Shown here: in pieces, positions 52,112-60,335 of the stretch
Position numbering within the stretch: position 1 is the stretch's first letter
How the letters are laid out: each line of letters starts with the position of its first letter
Assembly (NCBI RefSeq): GCF_004216905.1
Contig: NZ_SGXJ01000005.1
Span: 1-64,000, forward strand
Reading direction: 5' to 3'
DNA from: Kribbella sp. VKM Ac-2569
GTDB lineage: Bacteria; Actinomycetota; Actinomycetes; Propionibacteriales; Kribbellaceae
Length of the DNA stretch: 64,000 bases
Notes under the pieces: generated by a model
What the model was told of the DNA's origin: nothing
Databases searched by the model: none
What the model saw: only the letters and a program-made list of their open reading frames with translations
Translations under genes and position numbers: made by a program

Positions 52112-52576
52112 TCAGAACATCAGCGCGCGGAAGTGCGGCGTGCTGATCTGGGTTTCGCCGGCCATGTCGGTGAGTACGTCGCGCAGGGTGTCGACTGCTT
52201 CGTCGCCGAGGCGTTTGCGGAGCCGCCGCTCGTAGGCCTGGTGGAACTTCCGGGCGGCGGCGAGGGCGCCCTTGCCGCGCTCGGTGAGGTGCAGCAGGCG
52301 GGCGCGCGCGTCGGTCGGGTCGGGGCGGCGTTCGACGTACCCGCGGCGCTCCATGTCGTCGACGATCTGGCTGGCGCCCTGCTTGGTGATGTCGAGCCGC
52401 TCGGCCAGGCCGGTGATCGTGGTCGGGCCGTCGTGCAGCGTCCGGAAGACGAAGCCGTCCGACCGGCCCTGGTCGTCGTACCCCTGGGCGGCCACCTGCT
52501 CGCGGAGCTCGCGGACGAACTCCTGCTCGGCGAGGAGCAGGAGGATTCCGATATCAGGCTTGCCCGAACGCGTCAT
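52112..52576 (-). CDS. MarR family transcriptional regulator
   Basis: 154 residues from ATG 52576. The winged helix is at about 60-110 (TITGLAERLDITKQGASQIV, then DMERRGYVERRPDPTDARAR), with the MarR wing DPTDARARLLHLT. A TATCAT box seven bases before this ATG supports it over ATG 52585. It is divergent from a cupin gene with a long operator between them, so it probably represses both. The effector is unknown. Confidence 0.88.
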   Translation of the reverse strand: MTRSGKPDIGILLLLAEQEFVRELREQVAAQGYDDQGRSDGFVFRTLHDGPTTITGLAERLDITKQGASQIVDDMERRGYVERRPDPTDARARLLHLTERGKGALAAARKFHQAYERRLRKRLGDEAVDTLRDVLTDMAGETQISTPHFRALMF

Positions 52577-52588
52577 ACCCGTCATGAT

Positions 52589-52620
52589 AGTCAAGCTGAC
52601 TTGGTCAAGTCAGCTTGACT
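52589..52620. promoter_or_regulatory. MarR operator, 14-bp arms with four-base centre
   Basis: AGTCAAGCTGACTT (52589-52602) and AAGTCAGCTTGACT (52607-52620) are exact reverse complements around GGTC. CTGACT at 52596-52601 with TAAATG at 52620-52625 (18-base spacing) could be the cupin promoter. The mirror CTGACT with TATCAT (52584-52589), also 18 apart, could be the marR promoter. A bound dimer would cover both. Confidence 0.85.
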
Positions 52621-52638
52621 AAATGAATGGGGGAACAC

Positions 52639-53010
52639 ATGCACGTCATTCACGAGGCCGAGGCGCCGCGGTTCCAGCTTCCGGGTGTCGAGTTCACCGT
52701 GTTCGCCGCGCCGAGTCTCGGGTCGGCGGGGCTGTGCGCGTGGCGGCTCACCGTCGACGTGGGGCACGGCGGCGACGCGCCGCACACGCTCGACCGCGAC
52801 GAGATCTTCACGGTGCTGAGCGGCTCGGTGCAGTTCGGCCCGGACGGCGACAAGCTCGGTCCTGGCGACTCCGTCGTGGTCCCTGCGGGTGAGCCGATCT
52901 CGCTGACCAATCTCGGCGAGGACAAGGCGGAGCTGATCGTCATCATCACGGCCGGCTTCACCGGCTACATGGCCGACGGCACCACGGTCCAGCCGCCCTG
53001 GTCCAAGTAG
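52639..53010 (+). CDS. Small cupin protein, divergent from marR
   Basis: 123 residues forming one cupin barrel: APHTLDRDEIFTVLSGSVQF carries the first motif (His and Glu) and GDSVVVPAGEPISLTN the second. It may bind a metal and a small ligand; no enzyme activity can be assigned. The ATG at 52639 has GGGGGA five bases upstream; the ATG at 52627 is the alternative. It is controlled from the shared MarR operator and ends three bases from the convergent DUF1906 gene. Confidence 0.82.
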   Translation: MHVIHEAEAPRFQLPGVEFTVFAAPSLGSAGLCAWRLTVDVGHGGDAPHTLDRDEIFTVLSGSVQFGPDGDKLGPGDSVVVPAGEPISLTNLGEDKAELIVIITAGFTGYMADGTTVQPPWSK

Positions 53011-53013
53011 CCG

Positions 53014-54294
53014 TCAGCAGCGCCGGATCGGGACGGTGTACGTCGTCTTGCTCGCTGTGGCGACGTAGTAGTCGGTGACCCAGCTGCCGTCACTCAGCCG
53101 GTCCCAGACTGCCGTAGTACCGACCTTCGAGCCGGGCGCCTGACAGGTGACCCACGCCAGCGAGCCGATCGGCAGAGTGCTCGGGTACGTCGAGTAGGCC
53201 GTACCCGGGCCGTGCCGCCGGGTCAGATTGTTGATCGTGGTCTGGAACGGGAAGCTGCAGCCGGGCAGCGGCGCGCTGTACCCGGTCTTGTTCGGGGTCC
53301 GCACGTAGTAGTCGGTCACGTAGGTGCCGTCGATCAGCTTGTCCCACACCGTGGTGGTACCGATCTTCGGTCCGAAGGTCTGGCAGACGATGCGGAGCGA
53401 GGTGTTCGCCGCGATGGTCGAGCGGATCGGGTAGGCGGTCGACGGGCCGCTGTACGAGTGGACCGACGTACGGACGGTGTATCTGTAGGCAACACTCGCC
53501 ACCGGTGCGTCGAAGCGGTCGCTGTCGATGTTGAGCGTCACGCCCCCGTACGTCTCGTTGTGGTCGCCCTGGTACTGCTTGCCGCGCTGCCCGACCGCCC
53601 AGAACGTATTGGGGATACCAGCCCACCCTGTGAGCAGGCTGCTGTTGTCCCAGCGTGCGATCCACAGCGCGTCCGGCCGGGCGTACGACGAGGAGTTGTA
53701 CGCCGCAGCGAGGTCGAGGGCCCCTGAACTCAGGTTGGCATACACGCCGGACATGTAGCGCTGCAGGTGCAGTTCCTTCGTCCAGGCGGACAGATAGTGC
53801 AGGACGGCGGAGCGGCAGACCGCGTCGGCGCGGTTGTAGTTCTCCATGTCGTTGTAGAGCGCACTGCCAGGCAGGAGGCCTAGTGCCTTGGCCTTCGCGA
53901 CCGCGTCGGTCGCGTCCCGGACGGCGTCGCGGTTCGACGAGGCTGTCGACATCTTGTACGTCCGGGTGCCACAGGGTGCTTGAAGTCCTAGATAGATCGG
54001 GACGAGCCGCCATCCCATCGCGGTGACGGACGCGACCCATGCTGGGGTCAGCTGTGGCTGGGCACACGACCGGTTGACGCCACCGAAGTAGATACCGATC
54101 GCCTTGTACGGCGAGGCCTTCCACGCGGTCATCTGAGCGAGTGTCGGCGCCGTACAGGTGTCGAACGCGAGACCGGTGAACCGCGTGGCCGTCGTACCGG
54201 CGTTGTAGGTGATCGGCGTAGTCGGCTCAGCCGCGGCGGGTAGTCCGACGAGCATGAGTGCGAGAGCCGCGACCAGGACCTTGAGTTTCAGCAT
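53014..54294 (-). CDS. Secreted DUF1906 glycoside hydrolase-like protein with two SH3-like domains
   Basis: 426 residues with a signal peptide (MLKLKVLVAALALMLVGLPA to about residue 22). The DUF1906 domain spans about 35-260: GLAFDTCTAPTLAQM, KAIGIYFGGVNRSC and LYNDMENYNR are typical of this GH25-like TIM barrel, with acidic residues in the YNDMENY segment. Two similar C-terminal modules follow, each ending in VWDxL-DG-VTDYYV, which resemble bacterial SH3 cell-wall binding domains. Likely role: cell-wall or polysaccharide binding or hydrolysis outside the cell. GGGGGAC precedes the ATG. Confidence 0.87.
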   Translation of the reverse strand: MLKLKVLVAALALMLVGLPAAAEPTTPITYNAGTTATRFTGLAFDTCTAPTLAQMTAWKASPYKAIGIYFGGVNRSCAQPQLTPAWVASVTAMGWRLVPIYLGLQAPCGTRTYKMSTASSNRDAVRDATDAVAKAKALGLLPGSALYNDMENYNRADAVCRSAVLHYLSAWTKELHLQRYMSGVYANLSSGALDLAAAYNSSSYARPDALWIARWDNSSLLTGWAGIPNTFWAVGQRGKQYQGDHNETYGGVTLNIDSDRFDAPVASVAYRYTVRTSVHSYSGPSTAYPIRSTIAANTSLRIVCQTFGPKIGTTTVWDKLIDGTYVTDYYVRTPNKTGYSAPLPGCSFPFQTTINNLTRRHGPGTAYSTYPSTLPIGSLAWVTCQAPGSKVGTTAVWDRLSDGSWVTDYYVATASKTTYTVPIRRC

Positions 54295-54378
54295 GATGTC
54301 CCCCTGCTCTTAGTAGACGCCCGGCGCGGGCCCTCCGGTAGGTTGTGGCCAGTATCGAGTTTCGGGAGGGCTGTCGTG

Positions 54379-54852
54379 ATGCCGGAGATCGTTGAGGTTG
54401 GGGAGCGGCCGTACGTCGCTCTGCGAGGCAAGGTCGCGATGGACGGGATCGGGGCGTTCGCGGACCGGATGGGCGAGGTGATCGACTGGCTCGCCGCCAA
54501 GGAGATCGCGCCGAACGACGCGCCGTTCTTCAAGTACGACGTGGTCGACATGGAGGCCGGGCTGGTGCTCGAGATCGGGTTCCCGGTCGACGACCTGCGC
54601 TCCGGCGAGGGCGAGATCGTCACCGGCGTACTGCCGGCCGGGCGCTACGCGACCGCCACCTACCACGGTCACCCCGACGGCCTGCTGGGAGCCACCGGCG
54701 ATCTGCTCGCCTGGGCCGAGGAACAGGGCCTCGAATGGGACGCCGACGGCGCCCACTGGACCGCCCGCCTGGAGATCTACCGCTCCGACCCCCGCGAGGT
54801 CCCGGACATGAACGACTGGGACACCGACCTCCAGTTCAAACTGAAGGATTGA
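54379..54852 (+). CDS. GyrI-like / effector-binding domain protein
   Basis: 157 residues. The layout VGERPYVALRGKVAMDGI and FPVDDLRSGEGEIVTGVLPA and GRYATATYHG fits the SOUL/GyrI-like small-molecule binding fold found in AraC/MerR effector domains. It has no DNA-binding domain. Such proteins can bind lipophilic or toxic compounds. GGAGGG lies nine bases before the ATG. The stop is immediately followed by the next gene, so the two are coupled. Confidence 0.83.
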   Translation: MPEIVEVGERPYVALRGKVAMDGIGAFADRMGEVIDWLAAKEIAPNDAPFFKYDVVDMEAGLVLEIGFPVDDLRSGEGEIVTGVLPAGRYATATYHGHPDGLLGATGDLLAWAEEQGLEWDADGAHWTARLEIYRSDPREVPDMNDWDTDLQFKLKD

Positions 54853-55908
54853 GTGCCGACAGTTCTCGCAGGCGTTGGCCGGCTCGAGCCCGAGCGGATT
54901 CGTCATGTCGCCTCGCCGCTGATCGAGCTCGGCTGTGCACTTCATGTGCTGGCCGAGCCTGCCCACCATGACCGCGTGGACTGGGCGGCTGCGCTCCCGC
55001 TGTCCGCTGAGCTCCGTGAAGAGCTGGCGCAGTGGAGCTGGACTGTGCGCGCCGTACGGGCTCGCTTCTTCGCCACCAGCGCCGCCACTGGCGTACCCAC
55101 CTGGTCCGACGAGCTCTCCGCCCTCCGCGAACGCCTGCCCGAGGAGGTGGCCACGGAGCTCGTCAGGCCGTTGCGTGGTCGCCCGCTGAGCAGCCGCTCC
55201 GTCGACACGGACGCCGTACAGCACTGGGCTCGCAGCCGCGGCCGCTCCGTCGCCGAACTGGTCGAGGCCCTCCTGACAGCACCCGCTGGGCCGGTACGCC
55301 GTTTCCTCGACGTACTGGATGCCTGCTGGCACGAGTGGTTCGGTGCGCTCTGGGAGGAGTCCCGGGATTCGCTGGCTGCCCGTGGACGGCACGACCGGGA
55401 CCTGGCAATCCGGGACGGTGTGGGGACCATGCTGCGCTCGCTGGACAGTGCGATCGACCTGCGGGACGCGGACAGCGTTGTTGTACAGAAGGTGCAGAGC
55501 AAGCGCATCGACATCAGCAGCCGTTCGCTGTTGCTTGTCCCGAGCAACTACATCGCACCGCACCTGTTCGTGGGTGAGGTCCCTGGAGAGCCCGTCACGA
55601 TCCTCTACCCGGCCACAGGCCGCGCGGCCGCCGTACCGACCGCGCAGCAGATCCGTGCCCGTCTGGATGCGCTGGCGTCCCCCGACCGCCTGCAGGTCTG
55701 CCGCGCCGTGGCCAGCGAGCCACGCACCGCCGGCGAGATCGCTGCCCTCTGGGGCCTGCACCCGACCCAGGTCACCCGCCACCTCCGAGCCCTGACCCGA
55801 GCCGGTCTGGTCACCGCCGAACGCCAGGGCCGCTTCGTCGCCTACCGCCTGAACAACGACGCTCTCACCACCCTCGGCGCCGACCTACTGACGCTGATCA
55901 TGCGCTGA
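54853..55908 (+). CDS. ArsR-type HTH regulator with DUF5937-like N-terminal domain
   Basis: 351 residues. The N-terminal 270 residues fit a DUF5937-type domain common in actinobacterial regulators (RLEPERIRHVASPLIEL start). Residues about 275-345 are an ArsR-like winged helix (ARLDALASPDRLQVCRAV, then GLHPTQVTRHLRALTRAGLV). No Cys metal site is seen, so the signal is probably organic. The GTG directly follows the GyrI-like gene stop. It probably controls the downstream MFS gene and itself. Two short inverted repeats follow its stop. Confidence 0.83.
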   Translation: MPTVLAGVGRLEPERIRHVASPLIELGCALHVLAEPAHHDRVDWAAALPLSAELREELAQWSWTVRAVRARFFATSAATGVPTWSDELSALRERLPEEVATELVRPLRGRPLSSRSVDTDAVQHWARSRGRSVAELVEALLTAPAGPVRRFLDVLDACWHEWFGALWEESRDSLAARGRHDRDLAIRDGVGTMLRSLDSAIDLRDADSVVVQKVQSKRIDISSRSLLLVPSNYIAPHLFVGEVPGEPVTILYPATGRAAAVPTAQQIRARLDALASPDRLQVCRAVASEPRTAGEIAALWGLHPTQVTRHLRALTRAGLVTAERQGRFVAYRLNNDALTTLGADLLTLIMR

Positions 55909-55909
55909 T

Positions 55910-55962
55910 GGACTGACGGAAGTCCGCAGTCCAACAGCGACGCCAGGAAACCGCTTGTTGGA
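55910..55962. promoter_or_regulatory. Two inverted repeats between the ArsR-like and MFS genes
   Basis: GGACT-N6-AGTCC (55910-55925) and TCCAACAGCG/CGCTTGTTGGA (55930-55962, one bulged base). Either may be a weak terminator or an operator for the ArsR-like protein acting on the MFS gene, whose GTG is at 55972. Confidence 0.4.
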
Positions 55963-55971
55963 TGAGCAGCT

Positions 55972-57174
55972 GTGACCTCATCTCTTTCGCCTGCCGTACG
56001 GCGGCTGATCGCCGCGACGCTCGTCAACACTCTGGGAAACGGCGTCTATGCAGCAGTCGGGGCGCTCTACCTGACCCGCGCCGTGGGGCTGTCGGTTGGT
56101 CACGTCGGCATTGGGCTGACCATCGCCGCGATGGTCGGCTTGGTGGCGAGTACGCCGCTCGGCGTCGTCGCTGACCGGCTGGGGCCCAACCGGGCGTACG
56201 TCGGGTTCCTGTTGCTCCAGGCCATCACCATGACCGCCCTGACCCAGGTGCAGTCGTTCGGGTGGTACGTCGCTGTAGCGGCGGTGACTGCGATCGCGGA
56301 CTCGGGCCAGCGTGGCGCGAAGGGGGCGCTGATCGCCGGAGTCGCACCGGCTGACCAGCGCGTGCGGACGCGGGCGATCCTCCGGGTCGTCACGAACATC
56401 GGCATGGCCGTGGGAATGGCAGCCGCTGGTGTGGTGCTCGCGATCGACCGGCGCGAGGTGTACGTCGTAGCACTACTAGCGAACGCAGCGACGTACGTGG
56501 TCACGGCCGGCTTGGTGCGGTTCGGAATGCCGGCCGTCGCGCGAGTGTCGGCCGCGGCGGGGCCGTCGGGGCTGACTGCGGTGCGGGATCGCCGGTTCCT
56601 GGTGTTCGTCGGGTTGGACGGCGTACTGAGCATGCATGGTGCGCTCGCGCAGATCGGCATTCCACTGTGGGTGGCCACTGCGACCGATGCGCCGCGGTGG
56701 ATGATCTCCGTGCTGCTGGTGCTCAACTCCGCTGCGGTGATCCTGTTGCAGGTACGCATCTCGCGCGGCACAGAGCGTCTCACCGGCGCCGCCCGGGCTG
56801 GGCGACGAGCAGGAGTGCTCTTGGCGATCACCTGTCTCGTGCTGGCGCTGAGCGACGCGACATCCGGTGCGGTGACCATCGGTCTGCTGATCGCAGCGGC
56901 GCTCGCGCATGTCCTCGGCGAGATGCTGCAGTCCGCCGGCGGGTGGGGGATCAGCTTCGAGTTGGCGCCACCTGGTGCCCAGGGGCAGTACCAGGGCGCC
57001 TATGCGATGGGGCATCAGATCGGCGACCTTGTGGCACCGCTGCTCATTACGACGGTCGCCGTGTCGTGGGGCTGGCCGGGTTGGTTGCTGACGGCAGGTG
57101 TCTTCCTGGTCGCCGGGCTGTTCGTACCGGTCGTGGTGCAGGAGCCGGAGCCCGTTATGCAGCCAGCGGTCTGA
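55972..57174 (+). CDS. MFS transporter
   Basis: 400 residues with 12 predicted membrane segments. The MFS motif A appears as GVVADRLGPNRAYV near residue 65. The type resembles drug/proton antiporters. The GTG start has no clear RBS. It lies 63 bases after an ArsR-like regulator and could export its ligand. It overlaps the convergent flavoprotein gene by 20 bases. Confidence 0.87.
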   Translation: MTSSLSPAVRRLIAATLVNTLGNGVYAAVGALYLTRAVGLSVGHVGIGLTIAAMVGLVASTPLGVVADRLGPNRAYVGFLLLQAITMTALTQVQSFGWYVAVAAVTAIADSGQRGAKGALIAGVAPADQRVRTRAILRVVTNIGMAVGMAAAGVVLAIDRREVYVVALLANAATYVVTAGLVRFGMPAVARVSAAAGPSGLTAVRDRRFLVFVGLDGVLSMHGALAQIGIPLWVATATDAPRWMISVLLVLNSAAVILLQVRISRGTERLTGAARAGRRAGVLLAITCLVLALSDATSGAVTIGLLIAAALAHVLGEMLQSAGGWGISFELAPPGAQGQYQGAYAMGHQIGDLVAPLLITTVAVSWGWPGWLLTAGVFLVAGLFVPVVVQEPEPVMQPAV

Positions 57175-58207
57175 GGAGGTCTCGCAGTGAGCGGGCGGCG
57201 GTGAAGCCGGCGCGGTTGGCGCCGATGGTGCTGGCTGAGGGGCCGTAGCCGACGAGTTGGATGCGCGGGTCGGCGACGGTGGCGGTGCCGTTCATGCGGA
57301 TGCCGCCGGACGCCTCGCGGAGATGCAGTGGCGCGAGGTGGGCGAGGTCGGCGCGGAAGCCGGTCGCCCAGAGGATGGTGTCGACGTGCAGGCTGCTCCC
57401 GTCGGTCCACTCGACACCGTCCGGTGTGATGCGCGAGAACATCGGCAGGCGGGTGTAGACACCACGTGCCCACGCAGCCTGCTCCTGTGGTCGCAGGTGC
57501 AGGCCAGTGACGCTGACAACGCTCCGAGGCGGCAGGCCGGCGCGGACGCGTTCCTCGACACGGGCCACGACCTGGCGTCCGTACTCGGGGGTGAAGTCCT
57601 CATCGGTACGCCACTCCGGCGGTCGACGCGTCACCCAGGTCGTAGTCGCGACCTCGGAGATCTCCGCGAGCACCTGCACAGCTGACGCTCCACCACCGAC
57701 AACCAGGACCTGCTGTCCAGCCAGCTCAGCAGCACCGCGGTAGTCGGCGGTGTGCAGCTGACGCCCCTGGAAGGTCTCGATCCCCGGGTACCACGGGATG
57801 AACGGCCGGTCCCACGTCCCGCTCGCGTTCACGATCGAGGCGGCGCGATAGAGGCCCTTGGACGTGTCCAGCTCGAACCCGTCGTCCACCGAGCGGACGC
57901 TCTCGACCGCAACAGGACGCAGTACCGGCAGGTCGAACTGCTTCTCGTAGTCCGCGAAGTACGCCGGCACGAACTCGTTGGCTCGTTCCGCGCCGGCACT
58001 GGACGGCACTGGTACACCGGGCAGGTTCGCGATCCCGTGGACGTCGTGCATCGTCAATGAGTCCCACCGGTGCTGCCAAGCGCCACCGGGCTCCGCGTTC
58101 CGATCCAGTACGACGACCTCGTCGTGCGGCGTGAACCCCATCCGCACCAGGTGGTACGCCGCGGACAGTCCCGCCTGTCCCGCTCCGATCACTGCTACTT
58201 CCAGCAC
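57155..58207 (-). CDS. FAD-dependent NAD(P)-binding oxidoreductase (CzcO-like)
   Basis: 350 residues. The FAD motif VIGAGQAGLSAAYHL is at 6-20, the second dinucleotide motif LVVGGGASAVQVLAE near 166, and ILWATGFRADLAHL near 281 is the monooxygenase-type ATG motif. It resembles flavin monooxygenases and CzcO-type proteins; the substrate is unknown. The GTG start is at 58207. It is divergent from a LysR regulator with 53 bases between, the usual layout for a LysR target. Confidence 0.87.
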   Translation of the reverse strand: MLEVAVIGAGQAGLSAAYHLVRMGFTPHDEVVVLDRNAEPGGAWQHRWDSLTMHDVHGIANLPGVPVPSSAGAERANEFVPAYFADYEKQFDLPVLRPVAVESVRSVDDGFELDTSKGLYRAASIVNASGTWDRPFIPWYPGIETFQGRQLHTADYRGAAELAGQQVLVVGGGASAVQVLAEISEVATTTWVTRRPPEWRTDEDFTPEYGRQVVARVEERVRAGLPPRSVVSVTGLHLRPQEQAAWARGVYTRLPMFSRITPDGVEWTDGSSLHVDTILWATGFRADLAHLAPLHLREASGGIRMNGTATVADPRIQLVGYGPSASTIGANRAGFTAARSLRDLLRPLAA

Positions 58208-58246
58208 ACCAGGAGCAACGCCGGACCCGGTCCGGGTCTTCCCGGC

Positions 58247-58252
58247 TACCGT
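58247..58252 (+). promoter_or_regulatory. Candidate -10 box of the LysR gene
   Basis: TACCGT lies eight bases before the ATG at 58261 and fits TANNNT with a leaderless start. No -35 was found. Confidence 0.35.
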
Positions 58253-58260
58253 GGACGACC

Positions 58261-59139
58261 ATGGATCTCGGCGCGATGTACGGCGTAAAGTTGGACTGGA
58301 TCGTCAGCTTCGTCGCAGTCGCGCGCTACGGCGGGTTCTCCGCCGCCGCGAAGGCGGTGTACCGAGGCCAGTCCCGGATCAGCGAGCATGTCGCGGAGCT
58401 CGAACGCGCGCTCGACGTACAGCTCTTCGACCGCACGGCCCACCCGCCGCGCCTCACTCCCGAGGGCCGCGTGCTGCTCCCGCAGGCAGAGGAGATCCTG
58501 CGCCGCGTGCAGAACCTGTCCGCCGGGGGAGCCGTCCGCTTCGGCGCCTACCCGAGTGCTGCGGCGTGGCTGTTCCCGCAGGTCGTACGACGCCTCCCGG
58601 ACAGCATCCGCCTGCTCCTGGTCGAAGGGCCGAGTGTGGACCTGGAGGCCGCACTGGTCCGCGGTGACATCGATCTCGCCATCCGTCCAGTGCACCCGCT
58701 CGTTGCTGACGAGTCCCTGGTCCACGAGATCCTCTGGCGCGAGCCGCTCACCGCAGTCTTTCCGGAGCACCATCCACTCGCCGCCCACGAGTCAGTCGCT
58801 CTAGGGCAGCTTGCTGAGCTGCCGCTGATCTCGATTGGGGAGAGCGACGGTCCGCGACAGTTCGAATCGCACCTGGCATTCGCCTCGAAGGGACTCAGCC
58901 CCGAGTCCGCCTTCCGCACGAACCAGCCGCAGACCCTGCTGTCACTGGTCCGCCACGGTCTCGGTGTCGGCGTGACCAACGAGCTCGCGGTCAGTACCGC
59001 CAACCTGGACGGCGTCCGCCTCGTCCCCATCCACGACGCCGGCGTGGAACGTCAGGTGGCCCTGTTCACCAGGCGCGACCGCCCCGCGTCACCTGCCCTC
59101 GACGCCGTGATCGAGGCGGTCCGGAAAGTCAGCGGATGA
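58261..59139 (+). CDS. LysR family transcriptional regulator
   Basis: 292 residues. The N-terminal winged helix has FVAVARYGGFSAAAKAVYRG and SRISEHVAELERALDVQLF, the standard LysR opening; the effector domain is residues 90-285. The ATG at 58261 was used; the ATG at 58276 is possible. It is divergent from the flavoprotein gene, its likely target. Its 3' end overlaps the convergent cupin gene by 11 bases. That cupin heads no operon; it is last in a three-gene unit, which could be a second target. Confidence 0.9.
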   Translation: MDLGAMYGVKLDWIVSFVAVARYGGFSAAAKAVYRGQSRISEHVAELERALDVQLFDRTAHPPRLTPEGRVLLPQAEEILRRVQNLSAGGAVRFGAYPSAAAWLFPQVVRRLPDSIRLLLVEGPSVDLEAALVRGDIDLAIRPVHPLVADESLVHEILWREPLTAVFPEHHPLAAHESVALGQLAELPLISIGESDGPRQFESHLAFASKGLSPESAFRTNQPQTLLSLVRHGLGVGVTNELAVSTANLDGVRLVPIHDAGVERQVALFTRRDRPASPALDAVIEAVRKVSG

Positions 59140-59611
59140 ACTGGTCCACGTAATCGGTGCCCAGGCCGTTGGCACCGTAGTGGTCCCGGCAGAGCTGGAT
59201 CTTGGTGAAGGTGTCCTCGTACCCGATCTGGTTGCCCGCATCGTCGACGTAGATCATCGCGCCGGAGATGTTGAAGAACGTGATCATCTCCGTGCACTCC
59301 TCCGGGACGCGGAGCGTGTGGATCTCGCCGGGCGGTTCGTACACGAACGAGCCGGCATCGGCGACCCAGTCGTGTTCGTCGTACTGCCACTTGCCCTTGA
59401 TGACGTAGCCGAAGACCGCGCTCGGATGCCGGTGCCGGGAGACGATGCCTGCCCGGGTGACCTTGAGCAGATTGCACCACTGACCGGTGACCGTGTTCAG
59501 CATCAGCGGCCGGAACCACACGTCCGGGGCCTGCGGCACCCAGAGCCGCTCGTCGTCGGGGACCGCCTGGACGGCGATCTCCGCCGGCACACCTGCGGAT
59601 ACCGGGATCAT
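59129..59611 (-). CDS. Cupin dioxygenase, 2,4'-dihydroxyacetophenone dioxygenase family
   Basis: 160 residues. Cupin motifs are VSRHRHPSAVFGYVIKGKW (His residues near 59 and 61) and EIHTLRVPEECTEMITFFN. The family includes 2,4'-dihydroxyacetophenone dioxygenase, which cleaves a carbon-carbon bond with non-haem iron. The actual substrate is not known. GAGGAGA lies six bases before the ATG. It is the last gene of a minus-strand operon, 10 bases after the SDR stop. Confidence 0.83.
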   Translation of the reverse strand: MIPVSAGVPAEIAVQAVPDDERLWVPQAPDVWFRPLMLNTVTGQWCNLLKVTRAGIVSRHRHPSAVFGYVIKGKWQYDEHDWVADAGSFVYEPPGEIHTLRVPEECTEMITFFNISGAMIYVDDAGNQIGYEDTFTKIQLCRDHYGANGLGTDYVDQFIR

Positions 59612-59621
59612 CGCGTTCTCC

Positions 59622-60296
59622 TCACATGCTCAGATAGCCGCCGTCGACGGGTACGACGGTGCCGGTGACGAAGCCTGCGTCCGGGCCGGCCAGGAACGCG
59701 ATCACGCCCGCGACCTCGTCGGGCGTGCCCCACCGCGCCATCGGCGTACGGGACAGGATCCGGTCGGAGGCGACCGGGTCGGACTGCAGCGCGGCGGTGA
59801 GGTCGGTGGCGATCCAGCCGGGCGCGACCGCGTTCACCCGGATCCCGTCCGCCGCCCACGCGACCGCCAGCGACTTGGTGAGCTGCACGATCCCGCCCTT
59901 GGACGCGCTGTACGCCGGAACGAGCGGTCCACCGAAGTAGCTCAGCATGGACGCCACGTTGACGATGCAGCCCCCGCTCCCGGCGAGCAGGTCGTGCGCA
60001 GCCTCGGCCGCCCGCATGGCTCCGGTCAGGTTGATCTCGACCACGTCCCGGAACACGTCCGGCCGGTGCTCGTCACCCCTCCGGATGATCCCGGCAGCGT
60101 TGACCAGTACGTCGAGACGCTCGAGCGACCTGATCAACTCCTCCACCGAGCCGTCGTCCCGCAGATCCAGCTCGACCTGCTCAGGACCCGCGCCGAGGCC
60201 CGCCGCGACGACGCGCAGTCCGTCCGCGGCGAGCCGCCGTACCGCGGCCGCACCGATCCCGCTCGTTCCTCCGACGACCAGCGCGGTCCGTGTCAT
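59622..60296 (-). CDS. Short-chain dehydrogenase/reductase
   Basis: 224 residues with the Rossmann motif GGTSGIG at 9-15, NAAG at 66-69, Ser116 and the YxxxK pair Tyr129 and Lys133. It resembles 3-oxoacyl-ACP reductase and related classical SDRs. The substrate cannot be read; the neighbours suggest an amino acid or keto acid derivative. The ATG at 60296 lies 39 bases after the AlaDH-like gene stop. Confidence 0.87.
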   Translation of the reverse strand: MTRTALVVGGTSGIGAAAVRRLAADGLRVVAAGLGAGPEQVELDLRDDGSVEELIRSLERLDVLVNAAGIIRRGDEHRPDVFRDVVEINLTGAMRAAEAAHDLLAGSGGCIVNVASMLSYFGGPLVPAYSASKGGIVQLTKSLAVAWAADGIRVNAVAPGWIATDLTAALQSDPVASDRILSRTPMARWGTPDEVAGVIAFLAGPDAGFVTGTVVPVDGGYLSM

Positions 60297-60335
60297 GCCG
60301 CTCAGCTTGACGGTCGCTCGTGCGTGCGGCCAGCG

